This document shows positions 18,100-26,539 of a stretch of 64,000 nt of DNA, in pieces; the stretch's first letter is position 1; every line of letters begins with the position of its first letter. This DNA is from Clostridium guangxiense (lineage in GTDB: Bacteria > Bacillota > Clostridia > Clostridiales > Clostridiaceae): positions 62,001 to 126,000 of the forward strand of contig NZ_JAJNKE010000001.1 in the NCBI RefSeq assembly GCF_021043395.1, given 5' to 3'. The position numbers were made by a program, and so were the translations under genes. A model generated the notes under the pieces. It saw only the letters and a program-made list of their open reading frames with translations. It was not told where the DNA came from and made no database searches.

Positions 18100-18668
18100 G
18101 TAACAAAATAAGTAAATCTTGCGGCATAGGTTCAGTAGGTTTTCCCTTTTGGTAACCATACGTCGCCGTATGGCAGTTTCCTTTTAATTCCAAAACTAAA
18201 ATGTTGCCAATTTTAGGACTGAATTGCCACTAAGTCCGCACTGCAATCCTTATTTTGCCTTAGTAAAACAGTCTAGGAGTTTTCCTCAACAGTTAGGTGT
18301 TTTCATATCCTCTTTTGCAGCAATGGTTTCAGAGTACAATAAGTTTAAGATTTCCGGCCGAAAATCCCAAAACCTGTTTTATCTCCTCTCCCATTACCAC
18401 TCAAGGCAGGCTACACTGCACATAGCTATTAACCACAATGCAGGTTTAACCCAATTTCGTATACAAAGCCTCTCGCATTGTATACAATAATTGGTCTCCA
18501 CGGGAGTAGGGTCAGAATCACATGCCATTGTGAGTGCCCCAGCTCCCTTAACTCCCAGCACAAGCCCAAAACTGGGCGTTCTAGGCCAGCACCAGGAACT
18601 TCATCGATATGCCCTTTAGCGGATTTTTAGCCCCGCCTTCAAAAAACACTTACCTGACTAGAATACTG
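18100..18668 (-). ncRNA. ole: OLE RNA (ornate large extremophilic RNA)
   Basis: A non-coding stretch of about 570 bases between ispA and oapA, clearly richer in G+C than its surroundings and full of stable helices. Examples: a 7-bp stem at 18156-18173 closed by a GNRA-type loop (GCGA on the minus strand), and an 8-bp stem at 18459-18466/18478-18485. The position (downstream of xseA-xseB-ispA, upstream of oapA and dxs), size and orientation match the OLE RNA class described in extremophilic and anaerobic Firmicutes including clostridia. OLE RNA associates with OapA at the membrane. Ends are approximate; the minus-strand 3' end is placed near CCTATGCCGCAAG. The open frame on the opposite strand is rejected as chance. 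Confidence 0.88.
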
Positions 18669-18774
18669 CACCACATATTAAAATATATTAATTATGATTA
18701 TATCATAGTATTTTTAAATATTCAAAAATATAAAAATAATTTATAATAATTTTACTAATTATTCATTGGTAAAA

Positions 18775-19644
18775 TTACTTTTTCCTTTCAAGGAGAAATT
18801 CTGTTATTTTTTTTAACCCTTCTGTATCTCCGTTTATTTGAGAAAGTATATCCATACATTCTTCAGTTATGTAAGCACACATTTTTTTACATTCTTCTAG
18901 ACCATAAGTAGTCACATATGTAGTTTTGTTATTTTCTATATCACTTTTAGCTTTTTTACCCATAGTTTTTGAATCACCAACAATATCTAAAATATCGTCT
19001 TTTATCTGAAAGGCAAGCCCAACCTTCTCTCCAAACTCTTTAAAAAGTTTATACTCATTATTAGGAGCTTCACCTAAAATTGCTCCACTTAAAATAGCGG
19101 CTTCAATAAGTGCTCCTGTTTTTTTTCTGTGCATATATTTTAGCTGCTCTTTACTTATTTCTTTTCCTGTGCTAATCATATCAACAACCTGCCCACCTAC
19201 CATACCATAGGCACTGCAAGCCTTAGCTATTAAACCACATGCTTTAACTGCATTCATGTCCTTATCACTACAATATTTAAACATGGTACTCATAGCTTCA
19301 CTTAAAAGACCATCGCCAGCGAGAAGTGCCATGGCCTCACCATAAACCTTATGATTTGTTGGTTTTCCTCTTCTTAAATCATCATTATCCATACATGGAA
19401 GATCATCGTGAATAAGCGAGTATGTGTGAATCATCTCAATTGCAACAGCAATATCCATAACATCTTTATAATTATCTTTATATACGCTGTATGTATTTAT
19501 AAATAAAAGTGGTCTTATTCTTTTTCCACCTACATTTAAACTATAATCCATAGCTTCATACAATTCCTTATCATAAGTGCCTTGGTTTTTAAAACATTCT
19601 TTCAAATAGCTTTCTATTTCATCTTTTAAAATTTGATTATTCAT
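18775..19644 (-). CDS. ispA: Geranylgeranyl/farnesyl diphosphate synthase IspA
   Basis: Chain-elongating prenyltransferase that condenses DMAPP with IPP to farnesyl diphosphate. Both aspartate-rich motifs are present: DDLPCMDNDDLRRGKPT (FARM) and QIKDDILD (SARM), with GGKRIRPLL upstream and the KKTGALIEAA helix. The length of about 289 residues is normal. The ATG at 19644 has AGAGG nine bases upstream and overlaps the xseB stop by eight bases, so it is coupled to xseB. Downstream comes OLE RNA, with no obvious terminator between, so OLE could be processed from a longer transcript or have its own promoter in 18669-18774. Confidence 0.96.
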   Translation of the reverse strand: MNNQILKDEIESYLKECFKNQGTYDKELYEAMDYSLNVGGKRIRPLLFINTYSVYKDNYKDVMDIAVAIEMIHTYSLIHDDLPCMDNDDLRRGKPTNHKVYGEAMALLAGDGLLSEAMSTMFKYCSDKDMNAVKACGLIAKACSAYGMVGGQVVDMISTGKEISKEQLKYMHRKKTGALIEAAILSGAILGEAPNNEYKLFKEFGEKVGLAFQIKDDILDIVGDSKTMGKKAKSDIENNKTTYVTTYGLEECKKMCAYITEECMDILSQINGDTEGLKKITEFLLERKK

Positions 19645-19867
19645 CTTTTTCACCCTCTTTCATAAAGTCTTCTTCTCCATTTTCCGTTACTACTTTGATT
19701 TTACCTTCTGCCTCATTTAACATTTTATATAGTTTATTGTATAATGTCATACCCTCTTCGTAATTTTTCAAAGTTTTTTCCAAAGTAAGATTGCCATTTT
19801 CCATGTCAGATATTATTTTTTCTAACTTTGAAAGCATATTTTCATAAGTTTCTTTTTTTGCTGGCAA
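19637..19867 (-). CDS. xseB: Exodeoxyribonuclease VII small subunit
   Basis: A 76-residue helical protein with the XseB pattern: TYENMLSKLEKIISDMENGNLTLEKTLKNYEEGMTLYNKLYKMLNEAEGKI. It forms a complex with XseA that degrades single-stranded DNA to oligonucleotides. The start is a TTG at 19867, with GGGAGGA six bases upstream. The acidic tail (GEEDFMKEGEKDE) overlaps ispA. It lies between xseA (13 bases upstream) and ispA. Confidence 0.95.
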   Translation of the reverse strand: MPAKKETYENMLSKLEKIISDMENGNLTLEKTLKNYEEGMTLYNKLYKMLNEAEGKIKVVTENGEEDFMKEGEKDE

Positions 19868-19880
19868 TTTAATTCCTCCC

Positions 19881-21077
19881 TTACTTATTTATTAAAGAAG
19901 TTTCAACATATCCATCCTTCATTGTAATAACCACATCATTTACACTTTTTAGCTTCTTTACAGTATCTATAAATTCTCCATCTTTATCCTTTATTATTGA
20001 ATATCCTTTGTTAAGAACATTTTGAGGATTATTAGAAGCTAAAATATATTTATATTTTGAAATTTTTTCTTTTTCAATTTCGAGTGTTCTTTTAGTTTTA
20101 ATAAAAAGTAATTCCTGTAATTTGCCTAATATTGAGTATCCATTTACTATAAAAGCCTCTGGGCTATTATTTTCTATTAATTTTTTCTTTAGTTCAAGGT
20201 CCTTTCTCTTGCTTTCAAGATAATAGCATGCATCTGCACTTAGGCGTTTTTTCATTGTATAAATTTTATCACTAAATTGAGATAAGTCTGGAACTGCAAT
20301 TTCAGCAGCTGCTGACGGCGTTGGTGCTCTCATATCACTCACAAAATCTACTATTGTAAAATCTGTTTCATGACCAACTCCAGTTATAACAGGTTTTTTT
20401 GAATTATAAACTGCATATGCTAGATTCTCATCATTAAATGCCCACAGTTCCTCTATAGATCCTCCACCTCTTGCAATTATAATTGTATCAACATCATCTG
20501 CATTATTCATGTAATCAATTCCTTTTATAATCTCCTTTGAGGCCTTTACCCCTTGAACCAAAACGGGATATATTACTATATCTATATTTTTATTTCTTCT
20601 TCTAGAAACATTTATAATATCTCTTACAGCAGCACCTGTTTTAGAAGTTATAACTCCTATTTTTGATGGATACAATGTAATGCTTTGTTTATGCTCCTCA
20701 TCAAATATACCTTTTCTTGAAAGCTTTTCCTTTAATTTTTCAAACGCTATGTATAACTCTCCCATGCCTTCAAGTTCTATTTCACTTGCATAAAGCTGGT
20801 ATGCCCCATCTTTTATGTATACTGAAACTCTGCCTTTCACATTAACCTTCATTCCATTTTCAGGCATAAACTTTAAACTTTGAACATCACTCCTAAACAT
20901 AACACAGTTTATCTTTCCATTTTCATCTTTTAAGGAAAAATAAGCATGACCGCTGGTATGAAGTTTAAAATTTGATATTTCGCCTTTTATATAAGCATTT
21001 CCTAGGATAAAATCACTGTCCATAACCTTTTTTATATAACTATTAAGCTCAGAAACTGTTAAAACCTTAATATACAT
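19881..21077 (-). CDS. xseA: Exodeoxyribonuclease VII large subunit
   Basis: Catalytic subunit of the ATP-independent single-strand exonuclease. The N-terminal OB fold (LTVSELNSYIKKVMDSDFILGNAYIKGEISNF) is followed by a central domain with GVITSKTGAAVRDIINVSRRRN, IIARGGGSIEELWAFNDE and GVGHETDFTIVDFVSDMRAPTPSAAAE, all highly characteristic, then a coiled-coil C-terminus. The ATG at 21077 directly follows the folD stop (TAATATG); the longer frame reaching back to 21101 would overlap folD. About 398 residues, normal length. Confidence 0.96.
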   Translation of the reverse strand: MYIKVLTVSELNSYIKKVMDSDFILGNAYIKGEISNFKLHTSGHAYFSLKDENGKINCVMFRSDVQSLKFMPENGMKVNVKGRVSVYIKDGAYQLYASEIELEGMGELYIAFEKLKEKLSRKGIFDEEHKQSITLYPSKIGVITSKTGAAVRDIINVSRRRNKNIDIVIYPVLVQGVKASKEIIKGIDYMNNADDVDTIIIARGGGSIEELWAFNDENLAYAVYNSKKPVITGVGHETDFTIVDFVSDMRAPTPSAAAEIAVPDLSQFSDKIYTMKKRLSADACYYLESKRKDLELKKKLIENNSPEAFIVNGYSILGKLQELLFIKTKRTLEIEKEKISKYKYILASNNPQNVLNKGYSIIKDKDGEFIDTVKKLKSVNDVVITMKDGYVETSLINK

Positions 21078-21078
21078 A

Positions 21079-21915
21079 TTACCAAAGCGCCTCACAAACA
21101 TTTAATATAAGCATCGTTGTTGTCATTGCTCCTACTCCCCCTGGTACAGGTGTAATGAAAGCAGATTTATTCAAAGCCTCATCAAAACAAATGTCTCCTT
21201 TAAGCTTTCCATCTACAACAGTAGTGCCCACATCTATAACTACAGCACCCTCTTTAATATATTCTCCTGTAATAAATCCAGGATTTCCAACTGCCGAAAC
21301 TAATATATCAGCCTTACTGCATATCTCCTTTAAATTTTTTGTCTTGGAATGACATATAGTAACTGTAGCATTTTCATTAAGAAGAAGCTGGGAAACTGGT
21401 TTACCTACAATATTACTTCTTCCAATAACTATCGCATTTTTGCCAGCTATATCTATACCTGTACTTTTAATCAACTCTATAATGCTTCTAGGCGTACATG
21501 GCACAAATGCTTTTTCTCCTCTATAAAATTTACCAGTATTCTCATATGTAAGACTGTCTATATCCTTGCTTTCGCTTATTATTGAAGTTACATTTTTTTC
21601 ATTAATATGTCTTGGGAGAGGAAGTTGAAGCATAATACCATTTACATTTTTATCTTCGTTTAGTTTGATTATTAAGCTTATAATATCACTTTCAGCCGAA
21701 TTCTCATTTAATATTATGCTTTGAAATTTCACACCTAATTTGTCACATAATCTTTTCTGATTTTCTAAGTAATACATAGAACCGCCATCATTTCCAACCA
21801 TAATACTCACTATACAAGGAATTTGTAGCCCATTATTTATTCTTTCCTTTACAAAGCTAGCTATTTTTTCTCTATATTTCTTTGCTTGAAGTTTTCCATC
21901 TATTATTTGCCCCAC
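21079..21915 (-). CDS. folD: Methylenetetrahydrofolate dehydrogenase / cyclohydrolase FolD
   Basis: Bifunctional enzyme that oxidises 5,10-methylene-THF to 5,10-methenyl-THF and hydrolyses it to 10-formyl-THF. The catalytic Lys lies in YLENQKRLCDKLG; the cofactor site in AIVIGRSNIVGKPVSQLLLNENATVTICHSKT; and the C-terminal PVPGGVGAMTTTMLI motif is intact. The protein is 278 residues. It starts with GTG at 21915, seven bases after AAGGAAG. It is the first gene after nusB, with 36 bases between them. Confidence 0.96.
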   Translation of the reverse strand: MGQIIDGKLQAKKYREKIASFVKERINNGLQIPCIVSIMVGNDGGSMYYLENQKRLCDKLGVKFQSIILNENSAESDIISLIIKLNEDKNVNGIMLQLPLPRHINEKNVTSIISESKDIDSLTYENTGKFYRGEKAFVPCTPRSIIELIKSTGIDIAGKNAIVIGRSNIVGKPVSQLLLNENATVTICHSKTKNLKEICSKADILVSAVGNPGFITGEYIKEGAVVIDVGTTVVDGKLKGDICFDEALNKSAFITPVPGGVGAMTTTMLILNVCEALW

Positions 21916-21951
21916 ATTTACACTTCCTTTGTAATTTTTAACTAATACGTT

Positions 21952-22365
21952 CTACACCGTTTTGTTTTCAATATTATTTATAAGACTTCCAAGAACACCA
22001 TTTACAAATGACCATGATTTTTCTTCTGAATAACTTTTAGCAAGTTCAACAGCCTCATTTGCAGAAACCTTAGTTGGTATATCATTTTCATAAAGTATTT
22101 CATAAGTTGCTAACCTAAGTATACTTAAATTAGTTTTAGATATACGATCTATTTTCCACTTATTCGAACTTTCTTCTATTTTTTTATCTATAGCTTCTTT
22201 ATTGTCTATAACACCATTTATTATTCTTGTCACATACTCAAAATCTATATCCTTACAATCATTTTCCTCTTTAAAATTTTCTATAGTTTCTTCACAGTTA
22301 TTTTTATTAAATGAAATCTCAAACAATAACTTCATTGCTATTTCTCTACTTTTTCTTCTATTCAT
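21952..22365 (-). CDS. nusB: Transcription antitermination factor NusB
   Basis: All-helical RNA-binding protein that, with S10, binds boxA RNA and supports antitermination on rRNA operons. The 137-residue sequence shows [16 protein letters not shown] at the N-terminus and the C-terminal [38 protein letters not shown] pattern, closing with [15 protein letters not shown] lies seven bases before the ATG. It heads the nusB-folD-xseA-xseB-ispA-OLE-oapA-dxs run and is preceded by the asp23 terminator. Confidence 0.96.
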   Translation of the reverse strand: MNRRKSREIAMKLLFEISFNKNNCEETIENFKEENDCKDIDFEYVTRIINGVIDNKEAIDKKIEESSNKWKIDRISKTNLSILRLATYEILYENDIPTKVSANEAVELAKSYSEEKSWSFVNGVLGSLINNIENKTV

Positions 22366-22473
22366 GTTTTTCCTCCTATTTATGTAAAACCACCATAAAA
22401 TTTAATATATAGACACAAAGTTTATATTACTATATATTATAATAAACTTCCATACTTTTTAAAAAGTTTATTG

Positions 22474-22503
22474 CAAAAAAGCATCCTATCTTAAAGGATG
22501 CTT
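22474..22503 (-). terminator. Intrinsic terminator of asp23
   Basis: Nine-base perfect stem (AAGCATCCT 22479-22487 with AGGATGCTT 22495-22503) and a run of T residues on the minus strand. It lies 50 bases after the asp23 stop and isolates asp23 from nusB. Confidence 0.9.
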
Positions 22504-22552
22504 ATGCATAAATATAGTTAAATGGAAAACTAAATGCTTCATTTAAATAATA

Positions 22553-22948
22553 TTATTCTTCAGTGTATTCTTCTTTTACCTCTTCATTTGGCTTTTGAAG
22601 CGCAACATTCTGAACAAATACATTCACAGCTGAAACATTTAAACCTGTTAAACTTTCAACTGTTCTTTTAACATTTTCCTGTACTTTAGAAGCTACATCA
22701 GGTATTCTAAGCCCATACTCAATAACTAAGTATAAATCTATTGATGCACTTTCTTCTTCAATATTAATTTTTACACCCTTTGTAAGATTCTTTTTTCCAC
22801 TTAATATTTGTGTTATTCCTCCAACTATCCCTGAGCTCATTCCAACAACACCTTTTATTTCAGATGCTGCCAAATCAGCAATTACTCCAACTACCTCGTC
22901 TGATATTTTAATTATGCCTATCTCAGGATCTTTTGTTTCTTCTTCCAT
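22553..22948 (-). CDS. Asp23/Gls24 family envelope-stress protein
   Basis: A 131-residue Asp23 family protein with the typical GIIKISDEVVGVIADLAASEIKGVVGMSSG opening, VKINIEEESASIDLYLVIEYGLRIPDVASKVQENVKRTVE core and the GLNVSAVNVFVQNVAL ending. In Gram-positive bacteria such proteins coat the inner face of the membrane and respond to cell-wall stress (family knowledge). In clostridia the gene is usually kept between the spoIIIA operon and nusB, as here. A GGGGG-type site lies before the ATG. It ends in its own terminator. Upstream is a 550-base non-coding stretch with two palindromic elements. Confidence 0.93.
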   Translation of the reverse strand: MEEETKDPEIGIIKISDEVVGVIADLAASEIKGVVGMSSGIVGGITQILSGKKNLTKGVKINIEEESASIDLYLVIEYGLRIPDVASKVQENVKRTVESLTGLNVSAVNVFVQNVALQKPNEEVKEEYTEE

Positions 22949-23041
22949 GATTATTACCCCCTTTGCCCTGAATAACCAAGGCGTAGTGTATTTAAGTGTA
23001 TTATATCAAATTACTTATTTTTTTACAAATTAAAATAGTGA

Positions 23042-23330
23042 GAAGTAACAATGCTTCGTCACATACACATACGCGGGGTTTGGGATGTAATCCCATTATC
23101 CTTCTAGAATAATATAAAAGGACTTTTAATAATAAATCCTATAAATCTTGGTGGTGATTTTAGACAAGTACCTGCTCAAGGTATAGAAGAATAATGGGCA
23201 AAGCCCATGCCACATGCATGTTTACTCGCTGAGAAAATGCTCAGACAAATTAAAATATCTAAGTATTTTACGATTTTTTTACCAAGATTTATTAGATTTT
23301 TTTAAACTGTTCCTTCAGCATCGTTACTTC
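23042..23330. repeat. Large nested palindrome between spoIIIAH and asp23
   Basis: Outer arms GAAGTAACAATGCT (23042-23055) and AGCATCGTTACTTC (23317-23330) match at 13 of 14 positions. Inner arms 23134-23151 and 23282-23299 (AAATCCTATAAATCTTGG and its near-complement) match at 16 of 18. The interior contains short GC-rich hairpins such as ATGGGCAAAGCCCAT. No protein frame is convincing. The nested symmetry suggests a structured RNA or a small non-autonomous mobile element; it directly abuts the repeat at 23331-23475. Confidence 0.6.
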
Positions 23331-23475
23331 GCTTCCACAGTAGTGCAAGGAAAAAATTCCTCCGTGACTACGGAATTTTAGGTGTGAATTTTTGTAGAGC
23401 AGAGAGTAGAGAGTAAAGAGTAGAGTGGGAGAAAAATAATCCTTCACTCTACTCTTTACTCTGTACTCTGTTTCA
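23331..23475. repeat. Dispersed palindromic element, copy A (after spoIIIAH)
   Basis: Contains a near-perfect hairpin made of GAGTA-type units: 23400-23427 pairs with 23445-23470. The loop segment GGAGAAAAATAATCC is a form of the conserved inner end found in the three other copies (38.75, 54.0, 59.7 kb). The left part also has AGGAAAAAATTCCTCC. It starts 26 bases after the spoIIIAH stop and could serve as its terminator. Confidence 0.65.
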
Positions 23476-23501
23476 AGTTGTCCATCTATAAAATATTTTT
23501 G

Positions 23502-24044
23502 TTATTTAGTAATTGGTAAAACGTCTATGTTTCTAATTCCTGTAACATTATTAACAACATCTTTTATGTCTTTTAGCTGAACATCACTAAGTTTAGAACT
23601 ACTAGCTTTTACATTTACAATAACCTTATTATTATTTATTGTACAAAGTGCATCTTTAAACCCCTTACTTTTAAGAAGTGTCTCAACTTTAGTGGCTTTT
23701 GCATCATTATCTGTTAATGCCATAAGTTTTTGTTCTGCTGCTGTTCTTGTTGAACTGCTCATGCTCTTGTCATCAATAACATTTTTTAATGTTTGTATTT
23801 CACTTTGGTCCTTTTGTTCCCTATCAAGCTTTCCCTGTGAAAATAAATCTGATTTTGTACTAGTACTAGAAGAACTTGTATTCTTAGAAGCATCCTTGTC
23901 CATAGATACTGTACTTTTATTATCATTGTCCAAATCAGTATCATTAACATATAAATATGGACTTCTAAACTTTGTAGCTAAAACGGCTGCACACACTATA
24001 AGCACTAGCAACGTTACAATAATAACAGCTTGTTTTTTATTCAT
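23502..24044 (-). CDS. spoIIIAH: Stage III sporulation protein AH
   Basis: Mother-cell protein whose extracellular EscJ/YscJ-like domain binds SpoIIQ across the intermembrane space and builds the feeding-tube ring. The 180-residue product has one N-terminal membrane helix (AVIIVTLLVLIVCAAVLA), a Ser/Thr/Asp-rich linker, and a C-terminal ring-building domain (ATKVETLLKSKGFKDALCTINNNKVIVNV and VNNVTGIRNIDVLPI). It is the last gene of the eight-gene spoIIIA operon, 78 bases after spoIIIAG, with a GGGGG-rich ribosome site. Sigma-E control is family knowledge; no promoter was identified with confidence. Confidence 0.95.
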   Translation of the reverse strand: MNKKQAVIIVTLLVLIVCAAVLATKFRSPYLYVNDTDLDNDNKSTVSMDKDASKNTSSSSTSTKSDLFSQGKLDREQKDQSEIQTLKNVIDDKSMSSSTRTAAEQKLMALTDNDAKATKVETLLKSKGFKDALCTINNNKVIVNVKASSSKLSDVQLKDIKDVVNNVTGIRNIDVLPITK

Positions 24045-24122
24045 TTTCTTTACCCCCTATCTAATCCTCAAAAAAATTATATGCTTGTTCACACTTCTAT
24101 ATACCACATGGCCTCTCAAAAT

Positions 24123-24743
24123 TTATTTCTTCATAGGATAAACATTTACTTTATCTGCTGGTACTCCAAATAATTCTACAACTGCATTTGTTATGTTTAA
24201 TTTTGTATTTTCATCTTCAGCTCCTTCAGCTACTATACACACTCCTGTTATTTTAGGCTTATACGTTTTAAGAATTAGTGGAGATTCCTTATCACCATCT
24301 TTAGACATAACAACAGTATCTCCGTCTGAATTCTGCGTTGTAGTTCTTTTTCCACCTGAATTATCCGTTTCATCGGTAACAGAGGTAGACTTATTAACAT
24401 TAAAAGCTGGAACTTGCTCCTCACCACTTGAAAAATACATCATTATTTGCACCTTACCTACACCATCCATTTGCTCTAATGTATTTTTAAGCTTATTTTC
24501 TACATTTGTTTCATAACTTTCAATGCTGTCACTGCTACTTTGATTTTGGTTTTGACTTTGACTTTGGCTTGTTGTCTGCTCTTTTTTGCTGTTTTCCGAT
24601 TGTGAGAAACTCTCTGTACTGTTAAAAAAGCTAGCTACTATTACTATTAATATTCCTATAAGACCAATTATAAGAATATTTGTAAACGCATTCTTTTTTT
24701 TCTTTTCATCTTTAAAATAATTCATCAATTTCTTGAAATCCAT
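24123..24743 (-). CDS. spoIIIAG: Stage III sporulation protein AG
   Basis: Single-pass membrane protein that oligomerises into a large ring in the SpoIIIA-SpoIIQ channel. The 206-residue product has a membrane helix at about residues 22-42, a Gln/Ser-rich linker (SQSQSQNQNQSSS), and a ring domain with ENKLKNTLEQMDGVGKVQIMMYFSSGEE, later PKITGVCIVAEGAED and ITNAVVELFGVPADKVNVYPM. The middle insertion (Ser, Thr, Gly, Asp) corresponds to the beta-structured insert of this family. It follows spoIIIAF by 35 bases. Confidence 0.95.
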   Translation of the reverse strand: MDFKKLMNYFKDEKKKKNAFTNILIIGLIGILIVIVASFFNSTESFSQSENSKKEQTTSQSQSQNQNQSSSDSIESYETNVENKLKNTLEQMDGVGKVQIMMYFSSGEEQVPAFNVNKSTSVTDETDNSGGKRTTTQNSDGDTVVMSKDGDKESPLILKTYKPKITGVCIVAEGAEDENTKLNITNAVVELFGVPADKVNVYPMKK

Positions 24744-24778
24744 TCTATCCCCTTCCCTATAAGTTTTTCATGTTATTT

Positions 24779-25369
24779 TTAAAGTTTATATACATTTATG
24801 TCTTTATCTGATACATTAATTTCATTACTTATAAAGTTCTTTATCTTTTCTTTTTCGCTATCATTTAAATTTTGAGTTGAAGTAGTTCTTTCACTATTTT
24901 TTCCTATCTGTATCTTACTAATCTTTTCTATTCCCTTTTCTTTTACTCCAATACTTATAGATTTTATTGCAAGTACCTTACTATCCTCATCCTCACTGAT
25001 TTCAACACTAGCTGAATAATCTGCATCTGGAAACTTTTCCTTAAGAATCTTAGTACATGTGGCCTCTAAATTTTCTTTAAACTGCTTCTTAGTATCCTCC
25101 TCATCTTTTGTTTTATAATTTTCAATGCTACTTTTATAATTATTTTCTGCACTAAAACTTTTTTCTGCTTTATTTATATACTCATCTATATTTATATTTT
25201 TATTTAGTATCTTTATGATTGGAGTCATTATTACAACCATTAGCATTAATCCCATAACAAATTTTCCATAACTTTTCATCTTATTGTCTGGAAGTATCAT
25301 TTCAACAGCAGTAATAAACACAACAGCGGTACATATTGTAACTATCCAGCTTTTAAGCCAAGCTATCAC
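24779..25369 (-). CDS. spoIIIAF: Stage III sporulation protein AF
   Basis: Membrane component of the SpoIIIA complex. Two hydrophobic helices near the N-terminus (about residues 8-24 and 34-56, containing KFVMGLMLMVVIMTPI) precede a soluble domain that ends in INVSDKDINVYKL. The start is probably GTG at 25369, seven bases after AAGGTG; a TTG two codons earlier is possible. It starts 21 bases after spoIIIAE. About 196 residues. Confidence 0.92.
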   Translation of the reverse strand: MIAWLKSWIVTICTAVVFITAVEMILPDNKMKSYGKFVMGLMLMVVIMTPIIKILNKNINIDEYINKAEKSFSAENNYKSSIENYKTKDEEDTKKQFKENLEATCTKILKEKFPDADYSASVEISEDEDSKVLAIKSISIGVKEKGIEKISKIQIGKNSERTTSTQNLNDSEKEKIKNFISNEINVSDKDINVYKL

Positions 25370-25390
25370 CTTCAATCACCTTCTTATCAT

Positions 25391-26530
25391 CTATGAAACT
25401 TTACCAGCAGCTATAATTATTGCTATCATTATAAAAAACATTACAGATACCCCTATAAGGCATGATGCTATCAATATAAGAGTATCTCCCGCACTTGCTA
25501 TACACTTGACTATTCTTTCATCGCTTATAGGTTGTACAAGTGCAGCAGTAAATTTATGCATGAATGCTAAAACAAATATCTTAATCACAGGAAATATCAT
25601 CATAACAACTAGTATAATAAGTCCTATAGTTCCAACAGCATTTTTAAGTAGAACACTATAACCGGCTACTGTTGACACCGCATCAGATAAGCACTTACCA
25701 ACTATCGGTACAAAATTATCAACTGCAAATTTAGCTGTCTTACCAGTAACTCCATCCAAAGCTTTTGAGTTTATACCTCTTATTGTTATTATTCCTATAA
25801 ATATAGTCATTACAATCCCTTGAATCCACATCACAATTTGATTAAGCAGTTTTGCTAATTGATCTATTTTATAATCTTTGGATAAATTATTTACGAACTG
25901 AAGTACAAAAGTCATTATAATAATTGGCATCAATATATTTTTAAATATTGTTGTGCTAATACTTATAGATAATAGTATTATTGGATCCAAAGATGCAGAT
26001 TGAATAACATTACCAGATCCAGCGAGAAGCGCTAGCAATGCTGGAATTAGTACGTTCATCATATTACTTATATCCTCAATACTTCCTCTAGCCAAAGTTA
26101 TTCCCGTATAAAAGCTTTTTGAAATAATCGTGATAATAACAGAATAACAAGCAAAGTATGCTATGTTTGTAACTCCTTCAGATGAAAAAGCCCTTTGAAA
26201 ATTGGTAAGTAAAGAGCAAATAATACATATAATTATGAGCATAAATATTAACTTAATACTGGAAATAATGTCTCTAATAGAATACGTTAGTACTGCTTTT
26301 ACAAGTTTTGAAAAAGATATACTACCTGAGCCATTTTTCATATAATCTTTAACATAAGTTACTATATCAACATCTTTTAAAATTTCATATTTGTCTTTTA
26401 CATTAGTCATGTAATTGTAAAGCTCATTTATTTGAGCATCGTCATTAGAATTACTCTCTGCTTTTACACTGGTTGGACATATTATCATAAATAAAGTTAT
26501 TATAAGCAAAATATAAATTATTTTTTTCAT
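25391..26530 (-). CDS. spoIIIAE: Stage III sporulation protein AE
   Basis: Polytopic membrane protein, the largest SpoIIIA membrane subunit. The 379-residue product has a cleavable-looking N-terminal signal (IIYILLIITLFMIICPTSVKA) and about six to seven further membrane helices. Conserved-looking stretches include ALLALLAGSGNVIQSASLDPI, NLSKDYKIDQLAKLLNQIVMWIQG and the repeated TGKTAKFAVDNFVPIVGKCLSDAVSTVAGY. The start is the ATG at 26530, six bases after TAGGTG. It abuts spoIIIAD. Confidence 0.95.
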   Translation of the reverse strand: MKKIIYILLIITLFMIICPTSVKAESNSNDDAQINELYNYMTNVKDKYEILKDVDIVTYVKDYMKNGSGSISFSKLVKAVLTYSIRDIISSIKLIFMLIIICIICSLLTNFQRAFSSEGVTNIAYFACYSVIITIISKSFYTGITLARGSIEDISNMMNVLIPALLALLAGSGNVIQSASLDPIILLSISISTTIFKNILMPIIIMTFVLQFVNNLSKDYKIDQLAKLLNQIVMWIQGIVMTIFIGIITIRGINSKALDGVTGKTAKFAVDNFVPIVGKCLSDAVSTVAGYSVLLKNAVGTIGLIILVVMMIFPVIKIFVLAFMHKFTAALVQPISDERIVKCIASAGDTLILIASCLIGVSVMFFIMIAIIIAAGKVS

Positions 26531-26539
26531 AAATAACAC

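Noticed and set aside
18224-18490. 88-codon plus-strand frame inside the OLE region
   Set aside because: It is antisense to a structured RNA, has no ribosome binding site, and its composition follows the RNA helices.
23400-23475. Possible CRISPR-like repeat array from GAGTA units
   Set aside because: Units are inverted, not direct repeats separated by unique spacers, and no cas genes are present.
24193-24516. 107-codon plus-strand frame within spoIIIAG
   Set aside because: Antisense to a clear SpoIIIAG gene; no start signals.
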